64,000 bases of DNA, from assembly GCF_012999535.1 (NCBI RefSeq), contig NZ_JABBWV010000006.1, forward strand, positions 341,739 to 405,738, written 5' to 3'. This document shows, piece after piece, positions 42,317-49,922 of the stretch (position 1 is the stretch's first letter; every line of letters begins with the position of its first letter). Origin of the DNA: Microbispora sp. H11081. Its GTDB lineage: Bacteria > Actinomycetota > Actinomycetes > Streptosporangiales > Streptosporangiaceae. A program made the translations under genes and the position numbers. The notes below the pieces were generated by a model. The model had not been told where the DNA came from, searched no databases, and saw nothing but the letters and a program-made list of their open reading frames with translations.

Positions 42317-43394
42317 TTGCTGCTGCGCTACCTCATGGGGGCGCGCTTCTCCGACGCGCAGTGCGGGTTCAATGCGGCCCGCACCGAGGTCGTGCAGGCC
42401 CTGCTGCCCGCCGTACAGGACGAGGCGTGGTTCTTCGACACCGAACTGCTGCTGCCGGCGTTCGCGCTGACCTACCTGTACGCCGCGCCGGGGACGTTCG
42501 TACGGCGGATCGGGCGCCTGCTGGCCGCCGGGGCCGTCCTCGTGGTCGCCAGCGGGTGGTGGATGGTCGTGGTCGACCGGTGGCCCGCGTCCTCGCGGCC
42601 GTACGTCGGGGGCAGCACGGACGACACCGTCTGGGACCTGGTGATTGGGTACAACGGCCTGGGCCGGATCTTCGGCGGCGCAGGCGACGGCGGCGGCCCG
42701 GCCGCGGGTGGCGGCCGGACCGCCGCGCGGATCACGGCAGTGGCGCTGGCCGCGGCCGTCGCGGCCGGGCAGGCGGGCCCGGCGGCGTACGCGGTGACCC
42801 CGCTGGGCGCGGCGGTTAACGGCACCAACCCCACGGCGGGGCCCTCACAGGGCATGGGAGGACCGTTCGGGGGGCGCGGCCCCGGCGGACCCGGCAGCCC
42901 CTGTGGACCTGTCGGCCCCGCGGGCGTGAACGCCGGCACGCGACCGCCGGGAGGTGCGACGGCCCCCGAAGGCGCGGCGCCCGGAGGGAAGGCGCAGGAC
43001 GGCAACGGGCAGGGCGCACGCGGTATGCGCGGCCCCGGCGGTCAGGTGGACGCGGCGACGGCGGCGTACCTGAAGCAGAACAAGGGGAGCGCCACCTGGC
43101 TGTGGCGGTGGACAGCGTGCAGAGCGCGTCGTCGCTCATCCTGTCCACCGGCGAGCCGGTCATCGCGATGGGCGGGTTCACCGGCTCCGGCCCGGCGATG
43201 ACGGTCGAGAAGCTGCGGCGGTACGTGGCCGAGGTGAGGCTGAAGTACGTCCTGATCGGCGACGGCGGCTTCGGGCCCTCCCGTGGCGCGGGCCCCGAGG
43301 TCACCGCATGGGTGAAGGCGCACGGCACGCGGGTCGAGGCGGCGGAGTACGGCGGCGCGGACGGCGGCGGCCCTCGCTCTACACGCTGGGCTGA
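42317..43394 (+). pseudogene. GT2 and GT39 glycosyltransferase remnants fused by deletion
   Basis: The first ~45 codons (YLMGARFSDAQCGFNAARTEVVQALLPAVQDEAWFFDTELLL) belong to a GT2-type polyprenol sugar transferase. At about 42450 the frame passes directly into the C-terminal half of an ArnT-like GT39 protein: LTYLYAAPGTFVRRIGRLLAAGAVLVVASGWWMVVVDRWP, STDDTVWDLVIGYNGLGRIFGG, a Gly/Pro-rich linker, and SVQSASSLILSTGEPVIAMGGFTGSGPAMTVEKLRRYV. Single-base losses occur near 43098 (WLVAVDS expected, WLWRW read) and near 43377 before the end LYTLG. Both genes often follow a two-component pair like the broken one upstream. The 234 nt before it hold the vapBC promoter and nothing else recognised. Confidence 0.75.
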
Positions 43395-43456
43395 CGGCGT
43401 TCGGCCGCCGCGTCCTCGGGTACGTGATGGGCCTTCGGACCGACGGAGGGAATCCC

Positions 43457-43873
43457 ATGGACACGGAGGGCTTCATCGCCCTGCTGAACGAGGATCTGGA
43501 GAGCGAGTACCGCTCGATCGTGCAGTACGTGCAGCACGCGGCCACCATCAAGGGCGCGGAGTACCTGTCGATCATCGAGGAGCTCAAGCAGCACCTCGGC
43601 CAGGAGCTCGATCACGCGAGCACGCTGGCCGGGCAGATCGACTTCCTCGGCGGCGTGCCGAGCGTCCGCGTTCCCGAGGTGCCCGTGGCGACCGACGGCG
43701 CGGACGCGCTCCGGCTCGACCTGGAGCTGGAGCAGGAGCAACTGCGCCGCTACCGCGAGCGCGTGGAGCAGGCCCAGGAGCTCGGCCTGAGCGACGTGGC
43801 CGAGGCGCTGCGCCCGCTGCTGCAGCAGACGCAGGACCACGTCATGGACCTGCAGACCGCCCTCGGCAAGTGA
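43457..43873 (+). CDS. Ferritin-like di-iron protein
   Basis: 138 residues from ATG 43457, preceded by GGAGGG at 6 nt. A four-helix bundle is predicted: LLNEDLESEYRSIVQYVQHAATIKG (Glu ligands, Gln/Tyr), LSIIEELKQHLGQELDHASTLAGQIDFLGG (E-x-x-H type ligands) and later EQEQLRRYRERVEQAQELG and LLQQTQDHVMDLQTALG (last ligand E/H pattern). This fits the bacterioferritin-like or DUF2202/Dps-related ferritin group used for iron storage or oxidative protection. The exact subclass is not certain. A strong hairpin follows. Confidence 0.82.
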   Translation: MDTEGFIALLNEDLESEYRSIVQYVQHAATIKGAEYLSIIEELKQHLGQELDHASTLAGQIDFLGGVPSVRVPEVPVATDGADALRLDLELEQEQLRRYRERVEQAQELGLSDVAEALRPLLQQTQDHVMDLQTALGK

Positions 43874-43890
43874 CCTGACGGGCGGGGCGA

Positions 43891-43915
43891 GCCGGGGCAC
43901 GGCGCGTGCCCCGGC
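43891..43915. terminator. Hairpin after ferritin-like gene
   Basis: GCCGGGGCACG, GCG loop, CGTGCCCCGGC: a perfect 11-bp stem between convergent genes. Confidence 0.65.
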
Positions 43916-43957
43916 GGCGCCGCCCCGATGCGGTGGGCCGCGTCGTCAGTGCGGTGG

Positions 43958-44803
43958 TCAGCGCGGCCGGGCGTAGTCGTCGAGGGCGCGCACGATCAGC
44001 GCCCTCGCTTCGTCGCGGAACGCCGCGACCTCGTAGAACTCCTCGAACGCCTGGGCGTAGGAGGCGACGTCCCCGGCGTCGCGCAACAGCATGTCCTTGG
44101 TCCTGGTCGCCACCCCGACCAGGCAGTCGTCGTAGATCCAGAACGAGTTCATCAGGGCGGCCGGCAACTGCGCCTCGAACGGCAGCAGCCCGAACTCGAC
44201 GTTCGGCAGCGTGGTCACCGCGATCAGCCGGTCGAGTTGCCCGCGCATCACGTCCGGGGGCGCGAGCCGGTAACGCAGCACCGCCTCCGGCATGACGAAC
44301 CGGAACCGCCGCGACGGGTCGTACAGGATCTCCTGGCGGCGCATCCGCACCCGGATCGCGTCGTCCACGTCGTCGGCGGACTCACGCGCTCTCCTGACCT
44401 TGCCGAAGACGTGCCTGGCGTATTCGGTGGTCTGCAGCAGGCCGATCACCACGCCCGGCTCGAAGGCCCGGAACAGCAGGGTGCGCGTCTCCAGTTCGCG
44501 GATCTCCTCCTGGAGCGCGGCCAGGCCGCTCCTGTGCCGCTGCCGCCAGGAGTCCTGCCGCTCAAGCAGGCCCGCCGCCTGCCGGATCAGGCCGTCGACC
44601 GTGTGCGGGTCGGCGTCCACTGCCTTCACCCACGCGGCCACGTCGTCCTCGGTGGCGGTCTGGCGGGCGTTCTCGATGCGCGAGACCTTCGACGGCTGCC
44701 AGCGCAGCAGTTCGGCGAGGTCCTTCCCGGACAGGCGGGCGTTCTCCCGCAACTGGCGTAGCTGGGCTCCCAGGTCCATGCGGGCCTGATGGAAACCGCT
44801 CAC
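43958..44803 (-). CDS. XRE-family regulator with DUF5753 domain
   Basis: 281 residues from GTG 44803, which has GGAGG at about 6 nt; the frame extends 14 codons more. Helix-turn-helix: LGAQLRQLRENARLSGKDLAELLRWQPSKVSRIENARQTATEDDVAAW. The C-terminal 180 residues (LFRAFEPGVVIGLLQTTEYARHVF, RQEILYDPSRRFRFVMPEAVLRYR, LPNVEFGLLPF, FWIYDDCLVG) match DUF5753, the ligand domain of WhiJ-like actinomycete regulators. These genes usually sit beside a small partner gene, here the 71-residue protein just upstream, and influence development or antibiotic production. The effector is unknown. Confidence 0.9.
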   Translation of the reverse strand: MSGFHQARMDLGAQLRQLRENARLSGKDLAELLRWQPSKVSRIENARQTATEDDVAAWVKAVDADPHTVDGLIRQAAGLLERQDSWRQRHRSGLAALQEEIRELETRTLLFRAFEPGVVIGLLQTTEYARHVFGKVRRARESADDVDDAIRVRMRRQEILYDPSRRFRFVMPEAVLRYRLAPPDVMRGQLDRLIAVTTLPNVEFGLLPFEAQLPAALMNSFWIYDDCLVGVATRTKDMLLRDAGDVASYAQAFEEFYEVAAFRDEARALIVRALDDYARPR

Positions 44804-44870
44804 TTCCACCTCCGGCCGTGGTGCGGTCCACGGTAGACCCGGCACGCCGGATCCGGCCAGACGGCGCCCC

Positions 44871-45086
44871 TCAATCGTGATCGGGCAGGACCCGCCGGGC
44901 GACCTCGACGAGCAGTTCCCTCGGCACCTCGACCGCGGTCTCCCCGTCGAGCACGTGGCGCAGGTCGGCGCGGGCGCTGCCGTCCACGACCTCCAGGCCC
45001 TGGACGACGATCGTGCCGCGGTCGGTCTCGTAGAGGGAGGGGCAGGCCCCCGCCTCGGACGTGGACCCGAGAAAGCGCAATCGCAT
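44871..45086 (-). CDS. Small protein paired with XRE/DUF5753 regulator, unknown function
   Basis: 71 residues from ATG 45086 (MRLRFLGSTSEAGACPSLYETDRGTIVVQG); a longer frame from 45122 is possible. I recall many actinomycete relatives of this shape (RLRFLGxTxxxGxCPSLYETDRGTxVVQGWxV) next to XRE/DUF5753 genes, where DUF397 proteins more commonly occur, but I know of no named family. A single cysteine in the CPSLYETDR segment is conserved in memory. It may act as the regulator's partner. It lies between the regulator (67 nt) and the AtuA gene (42 nt), all on the minus strand. Confidence 0.65.
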   Translation of the reverse strand: MRLRFLGSTSEAGACPSLYETDRGTIVVQGLEVVDGSARADLRHVLDGETAVEVPRELLVEVARRVLPDHD

Positions 45087-45128
45087 GTCCTGTTTCCCCC
45101 GAATCTCCGTGATCGCGGGCAATCCTAG

Positions 45129-46934
45129 TCACGCCGGGATGGGCACGCACACAGCGCGAAGACGCTCCCCGAGCGCCTTCGCCTGGGCGTCGAGGAGCGG
45201 GCTGGCGGCCACTCCTCTGCCCAGCAACCCGTGCACGACGAAGTTCAGCGCGTGCAGGTTCGGCAGCGCGAACCGGTCGATCGGCAGGCCGCGGACCTCC
45301 GGCAGCAGTTCGCCGAGCCGGTCCGCGGTCAGGAACGCCGCGAGCCACGGATATCGGGCGGGGTCCCGCACCCAGACCCCGAGGTTGGCGTCGCCGCCCT
45401 TGTCGCCCGAGCGGGCTCCGGCGACCGTGCCGAGCGGCCTCGTCACCCCGGCCAGCGGATCCCCGGCGTACGGCGGCACGGCCGCCTCGCCGGGCGGCCC
45501 GCCGGCCGGCTCGCCCACGACCGGCCAGGGGGACCGGCCGTGCGAGGGGGTGTGCGGCACCTCGACGCGGAGTCCGTCCAGGCTCACCAGGGGAAGCACG
45601 GCCCCCGCCTCGACCGACGAGGGCCAGTAGACGCCGTACGGGGAGGCGTCGCCGGGCGGGGTCAGGCCGTAGAAGCCGGGATAGCTCGCCAGGCCGGTCT
45701 CCACCACCGCGGAGGAGAACGCCCGCCCTGCCGTGCGCGGATCGGGGTCCATCACGGTGATCCGCAGCAACGCCGTCCCGGCCGCGCCCAGGCCGCGCGT
45801 GTCCGTGTCCGCTGTCTCTGTGTCCGCTGCGCCTGCGCCGGGGCCGCCGCCCGCGACGAGAGGGGTCAGTTCCACGTGGACCTGTTCGAACGACTCGCGC
45901 GGGATCCGGGCCCAGATCGCCTCCTGCGCGACCCGGGCCTTGGCGGCGAGGTCGAGGCCGGTGAGCACGAGCGTCATCGTGTTGCGGTGGCCGCCCAGGA
46001 AGGTGACGGCGACCTTCAGGGTGTCCGGCGGGGGTTCGCCGCGCACGCCCGTGATCCTGACCCGGTCGGGGCCCTCCTGCTCAAGCCGGATGGTGTCGAA
46101 CCGGGCGGTCACGTCAGGCCCGGCATAGCGCGGCGAGGCGATCTCGTACAGGAGTTGCGCGGTCACCGTGCCGACCGAGACCAGCCCGCCGGTCCCCGGA
46201 TGCTTCGTGATCACACTCGATCCGTCGGCGTGCAGTTCGGCGATGGGGAAGCCGCAGTGGGCGAGGTCGGGCACCTCCTCGAAGAAGGCGTAGTTGCCGC
46301 CGGTCGCCTGGCAACCGCACTCGATCACGTGCCCGGCGACGACCGAACCGGCCAGCGGGTCGAGGTCGCCGGGACTCCAGCCGAACCACCACATGCCGGG
46401 CCCGGTGACCAGCGCCGCGTCGGTGACCCGCCCGGTGACGACGACGTCCGCGCCGTGCTCCAGCGCGACTGCGATCGGCCGGCCGCCGAGGTAGGCGTTG
46501 GCGGTCAGCGGAGCCGCTCGCAGGGTCTCGCCCGTGTCCGCGTGGACCGGCGGCGCGGCGAGGGGCATGAGGTCGTCGCCGGTGACGTGGGCGACGGCCG
46601 CGCGCAGCCCGAGCCGGTCGGCCAGGGCAGACACCGCCTCGGCGCAGCCGGCGGGGTCGAGACCGCCCGCGTTGGCGACCACCCTGATGCCCCGGTCGAG
46701 GCACGTGCCGAGGACCTGCTCCATCTGCGTGAGGAAGGTGCGGGCGTAGCCGGGGCGGCCCTTGAGCCGGTTGCCCGCGAGGATCGACATGGTGAGCTCG
46801 GCCAGCCAGTCGCCGGTCAGCACGTCGATCGGCCCGCCCTCGACCATCTCGCGGGCGGCCGACAGCCGGTCGCCGTAGAAGCCGCCGCAGTTCGCGACCC
46901 GCATCGGTCCCGGCCGCCCGGCCTCGTCCGTCAT
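45129..46934 (-). CDS. AtuA/DUF1446-family protein
   Basis: 601 residues. Starts MRVANCGGFYGDRLSAAREMVEGGPIDVLTGDWLAELTMSIL, then VVANAGGLDPAGCAEAVSALADRLGL, HVTGDDLM, TANAYLGGRPIAVALEHGADVVVTGRVTDAALVTGPGMWWFGW, the hallmarks of DUF1446 (AtuA). The last 150 residues form the AtuA C-terminal ferredoxin-like part (VAGARSGDKGGDANLGVWVRDPARYPWL). In Pseudomonas AtuA belongs to acyclic terpene utilisation with geranyl-CoA carboxylase; in actinomycetes such genes accompany acyl-CoA carboxylases of uncertain substrate. The ATG overlaps the enoyl-CoA hydratase stop by ATGA. The biochemical activity is not known. Confidence 0.88.
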   Translation of the reverse strand: MTDEAGRPGPMRVANCGGFYGDRLSAAREMVEGGPIDVLTGDWLAELTMSILAGNRLKGRPGYARTFLTQMEQVLGTCLDRGIRVVANAGGLDPAGCAEAVSALADRLGLRAAVAHVTGDDLMPLAAPPVHADTGETLRAAPLTANAYLGGRPIAVALEHGADVVVTGRVTDAALVTGPGMWWFGWSPGDLDPLAGSVVAGHVIECGCQATGGNYAFFEEVPDLAHCGFPIAELHADGSSVITKHPGTGGLVSVGTVTAQLLYEIASPRYAGPDVTARFDTIRLEQEGPDRVRITGVRGEPPPDTLKVAVTFLGGHRNTMTLVLTGLDLAAKARVAQEAIWARIPRESFEQVHVELTPLVAGGGPGAGAADTETADTDTRGLGAAGTALLRITVMDPDPRTAGRAFSSAVVETGLASYPGFYGLTPPGDASPYGVYWPSSVEAGAVLPLVSLDGLRVEVPHTPSHGRSPWPVVGEPAGGPPGEAAVPPYAGDPLAGVTRPLGTVAGARSGDKGGDANLGVWVRDPARYPWLAAFLTADRLGELLPEVRGLPIDRFALPNLHALNFVVHGLLGRGVAASPLLDAQAKALGERLRAVCVPIPA

Positions 46935-47731
46935 CTCCCGGCTTCCCCGGCCGTGGCCTCGGACGGAACCCAGGCGGCGGGCCGTTTCTCGGCGAACGCC
47001 CGCATCCCCTCCTGCCCCTCCGCCGAAGTGAAGCGTTCCGCCGAAAGCTCGGCCATCGCGCGGAACCCCTCGTCCACCGGCAGCAGCGGCACCTCGCGCA
47101 CGAGCCGCTTGGTGATCGCCAGCGCCTCGGGGCCGCCGCGCAAGAGCATGCCGGTGTAGTGCGCCACCGTCGCGTCGAGGTCCTCCTCGGGAACGGCCCG
47201 GGTCAGCAGGCCGATCTCCACGGCGCGCGCGGCGCCGAAGACCTCGCCGGTGAGGAGGTATTCGGCCGCGGCCCGGGGCTCCAGGCGGCGCAGGCAGGTG
47301 ACCGCGATCATGGCGGGGACCACCCCGAGCCTGACCTCGGTGAAGGCGAACGACGCGGTGGCAGGCGCGACGGCGAAGTCACAGGCCGCCACCAGGCCGA
47401 GGCCGCCCGCCCGGGCCGTGCCGTTCAGGCGGCACACGACCGGCTTGGGGCTCTCCCAGATCCGCAGCATGATGTCGGGGAACGACGCGGTGACGGGCGC
47501 ACCTCCGCCGCGCTGCTCCTTGAGGTCGGCGCCGGCGCAGAACACCGGTCCCGTCCCGGTCAGCACGATCACCCGTACGCCGGGGTCGTCCAGCGCCCAG
47601 GACAGGGCGTCGTCGAGTTGCCGCAGCAGCGACGACGAGAGGGCGTTGCGGTTGTGCGGCGAGTCGAGCGTGACCGTGGCCACGCCGCCCGCCCGCTCCC
47701 GGCGTACCAGCACGTCCTGAGATCCGCTCAC
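46931..47731 (-). CDS. Enoyl-CoA hydratase/isomerase family protein
   Basis: 266 residues. Crotonase fold: GVATVTLDSPHNRNALSSSLLRQLDDAL, TGTGPVFCAGADLKEQRGGG (oxyanion hole), NGTARAGGLGLVAACDFAVAPATASFAFTEVRLGVVPA (second oxyanion Gly and catalytic Glu region). Only one of the two catalytic glutamates of classical hydratases is clear, as in 3-methylglutaconyl-CoA or isohexenylglutaconyl-CoA hydratases. With the carboxylase alpha and beta genes upstream it probably hydrates the carboxylated product. Its start and stop both overlap neighbours by four bases. Confidence 0.88.
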   Translation of the reverse strand: MSGSQDVLVRRERAGGVATVTLDSPHNRNALSSSLLRQLDDALSWALDDPGVRVIVLTGTGPVFCAGADLKEQRGGGAPVTASFPDIMLRIWESPKPVVCRLNGTARAGGLGLVAACDFAVAPATASFAFTEVRLGVVPAMIAVTCLRRLEPRAAAEYLLTGEVFGAARAVEIGLLTRAVPEEDLDATVAHYTGMLLRGGPEALAITKRLVREVPLLPVDEGFRAMAELSAERFTSAEGQEGMRAFAEKRPAAWVPSEATAGEAGR

Positions 47732-49836
47732 TGCCGCGCCGCCTCCCCGCCGGTTTCCCTGCCCGATTCCTCGCCGGTGTCCTGACCTTCCGCGCCCGTC
47801 TCCGCGCCCGTCTCCGCGCCCGTTTCCGCGTCCGGGGGAAGGTCCGTCGCCTCGGGCGGGCCTTCGCCGGGTTCCCGCGGGGGCGACGGCTCGATCACGG
47901 CGAGCGGCACGCCGGCCTCGACCTGCGCGCCCGCCGTCACCCGCAGGGCCGTCACAGTGCCCGAAGCGGGGGACACGATCAGATGCTCCATCTTCATCGC
48001 CTCCAGCACGACCACCGGCTGCCCGGCCTCGACCACGTCGCCCGGCTTGACCTCGACACGCAGGACCGTACCCGGCATCGGGGCGGGCAGCGCCCCCGGC
48101 GTCACCTGCGCGGCCGGTTCCGGCAGCCGCTCGACCGGCGTGAGCCGTACGGGACCGAGCGCGGAGTCGACGTGCACGAGCCGCCGGTCGTCGGAGGCCG
48201 GATAGGCGGCCACCTCGAAGGTGTGCCGCAGGCCCGCCGTCTCCAGCACGACCCGTGCGGGGGCCGCCGCCACGAGCGTGACGTCCTCGAACCCATCGGC
48301 CCGCAGCCCTTCCCTGGTCAGCCGGTAGGCGACCTCCAGTTGCCCGCCGTCCTCAGTGCGGAACGCCGTGCGTTGCGGCTGGGAGGGGACGTTGCGCCAG
48401 CCGCTCGGCAGCCCGCCGAGCATCCCCTCGCGCCGGGCGGTCTCGCGGCGCGCCGCCGCCCCGGCGAGCGCCGCCGCGAGCGCGGACAGCCGTACGGCGT
48501 CGGGGCCGGCGAGCGCCGCCGGAACGGGGTGCCGTTCGAGGAACCCGGTGTCGAGCGCCCCGGACAGGAAGTCCGGGTGCCGCAGCACTCCCACGAGCAG
48601 GTCGCGGTTGGTCGCCGGCCCGTGGATCCTGGCCCGGGTGAGCGCGCTCGCCAGCCGCCTGGCGGCCTCCGCCCGGTCCCTGCCGTACGAGACGACCTTG
48701 GCCAGCATCGGGTCGTAGTGGACGCCCACCTCGGTGCCGGAGACCACCCCGGAGTCGAGCCGCAGCCGCGCCCCGTGCGCGAACTCGCCGTCCACGCCGG
48801 GGACCTCGAAGCGGTGCAGCACGCCGCTGTGCGGGCGGCCCTCGGAGTCCTCCGCGTACAGGCGGGCCTCGATGGCGTGGCCGACCGGGCTCGGCGGCAG
48901 CGCGGCGAGGTGGGCGCCCTCGGCCACCTCGATCTGCAGCCGGACCAGGTCGACCCCGTAGACGCATTCGGTGACCGGGTGCTCCACCTGGAGGCGGGTG
49001 TTCATCTCCAGGAAGAAGAACCCCTCGTCCGACAGCAGGAACTCGACCGTGCCCGCGCCCTGGTAGCCGATCGCGCGGGCGGCCCGGATCGCCGCCTCGC
49101 TGAGTTCGCGCCGCAGTTCTGGACCGACCGCGGGGGAGGGGGCCTCCTCGATGACCTTCTGGTGGCGGCGCTGGATCGAGCACTCGCGCTCGCCGAGCGC
49201 CCAGACCGTGCCGTGGGCGTCGGCGAGGATCTGCACCTCGATGTGGCGGGCGCCCTCCACCAGGGGCTCGGCGAACAGCGTGCCGTCGCCGAACGCCGAC
49301 AGCGCCTCGCGCCTGGCCGACTCGACGGCCGCGGCCAGGCCGGCCGGGTCGCGCACCACCCGCATGCCGCGCCCGCCGCCGCCCGCGGACGCCTTGACCA
49401 GCAGCGGAGCCGTCATCTCCACCGGGCTGTCCGGGGACAGCGGGACGGTCGGCAGGACCGGCACGCCGGCCTCCGCCATCAGCGCCTTGGCCTCGATCTT
49501 CTTGCCCATCGCGGCGACGGCCTCGGGGGAGGGGCCGATCCAGGCCAGCCCGGCGTCCAGCACGGCGCGGGCGAAGCCGGCGTTCTCCGACAGGAAGCCG
49601 TATCCGGGGTGGACCGCGTCGGCGCCCGACCTGCGGGCCGCCTCGACGACGCGTTCCCGGTCGAGGTACGCCGATGGGCCGCCGAGCCGTACGGCCAGGT
49701 CGGCCTCGGCCACGTGCGGGGCGGACGCGTCGGCGTCGGTGAAGACGGCGACGGTCTCGATGCCCATCTCGCGGCAGGTGCGGAAGACCCGGCGGGCGAT
49801 CTCCCCGCGGTTCGCGACCAGCAGCCGCCCGATCAT
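47728..49836 (-). CDS. Acyl-CoA carboxylase alpha subunit (second operon), extended tail
   Basis: 702 residues. Biotin carboxylase from [21 protein letters not shown]-grasp [47 protein letters not shown]-type middle domain; BCCP with VVVLEAMKMEHLIV, biotin lysine near 614. After the BCCP fold ends (GVPLAVIEPSPP) comes an unusual acidic tail of about 50 residues with repeated ETGA units. Paired with the beta subunit upstream, separated by a 29-codon ORF; its ATG overlaps that ORF's stop, and its stop overlaps the hydratase start. Substrate is methylcrotonyl-, geranyl- or related acyl-CoA. Confidence 0.92.
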   Translation of the reverse strand: MIGRLLVANRGEIARRVFRTCREMGIETVAVFTDADASAPHVAEADLAVRLGGPSAYLDRERVVEAARRSGADAVHPGYGFLSENAGFARAVLDAGLAWIGPSPEAVAAMGKKIEAKALMAEAGVPVLPTVPLSPDSPVEMTAPLLVKASAGGGGRGMRVVRDPAGLAAAVESARREALSAFGDGTLFAEPLVEGARHIEVQILADAHGTVWALGERECSIQRRHQKVIEEAPSPAVGPELRRELSEAAIRAARAIGYQGAGTVEFLLSDEGFFFLEMNTRLQVEHPVTECVYGVDLVRLQIEVAEGAHLAALPPSPVGHAIEARLYAEDSEGRPHSGVLHRFEVPGVDGEFAHGARLRLDSGVVSGTEVGVHYDPMLAKVVSYGRDRAEAARRLASALTRARIHGPATNRDLLVGVLRHPDFLSGALDTGFLERHPVPAALAGPDAVRLSALAAALAGAAARRETARREGMLGGLPSGWRNVPSQPQRTAFRTEDGGQLEVAYRLTREGLRADGFEDVTLVAAAPARVVLETAGLRHTFEVAAYPASDDRRLVHVDSALGPVRLTPVERLPEPAAQVTPGALPAPMPGTVLRVEVKPGDVVEAGQPVVVLEAMKMEHLIVSPASGTVTALRVTAGAQVEAGVPLAVIEPSPPREPGEGPPEATDLPPDAETGAETGAETGAEGQDTGEESGRETGGEAARQ

Positions 49837-49922
49837 GACCCCTCACCCCCGCCGATCCGCGTCCACCCGGTGCCTATGAGAACGGTGCCTATGAGAACGA
49901 TGCCTGTGCGCATGCCGGTCAC
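49833..49922 (-). CDS. 29-codon ORF linking carboxylase beta and alpha genes
   Basis: GTG at 49922 overlaps the beta-subunit stop (GTGA) and the TGA stop overlaps the alpha-subunit start (ATGA), so ribosomes can pass straight through. The product begins VTGMRTGIVLIGTVLIGTG; its centre is a duplicated VLIGT unit from a 15-bp tandem repeat that keeps the frame. It is too short and too different to be a normal epsilon subunit (AccE/PccE), which occupies a similar position in some actinomycetes. It may be a degenerate epsilon gene, a bridging ORF or a real micro-protein. Confidence 0.5.
   Translation of the reverse strand: MTGMRTGIVLIGTVLIGTGWTRIGGGEGS
49870..49914 (-). repeat. 15-bp tandem repeat inside the linking ORF
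   Basis: GGTGCCTATGAGAAC (plus-strand reading) is present twice in a row, followed by a diverged third copy GATGCCTGTGCGCAT. The period of 15 bp preserves the frame of the 29-codon ORF. Confidence 0.8.

Noticed and set aside
42472..43005. 177-codon minus-strand Pro/Ala-rich protein
   Set aside because: It is the reverse of the Gly/Pro linker of the GT39 remnant and has no recognisable motif.
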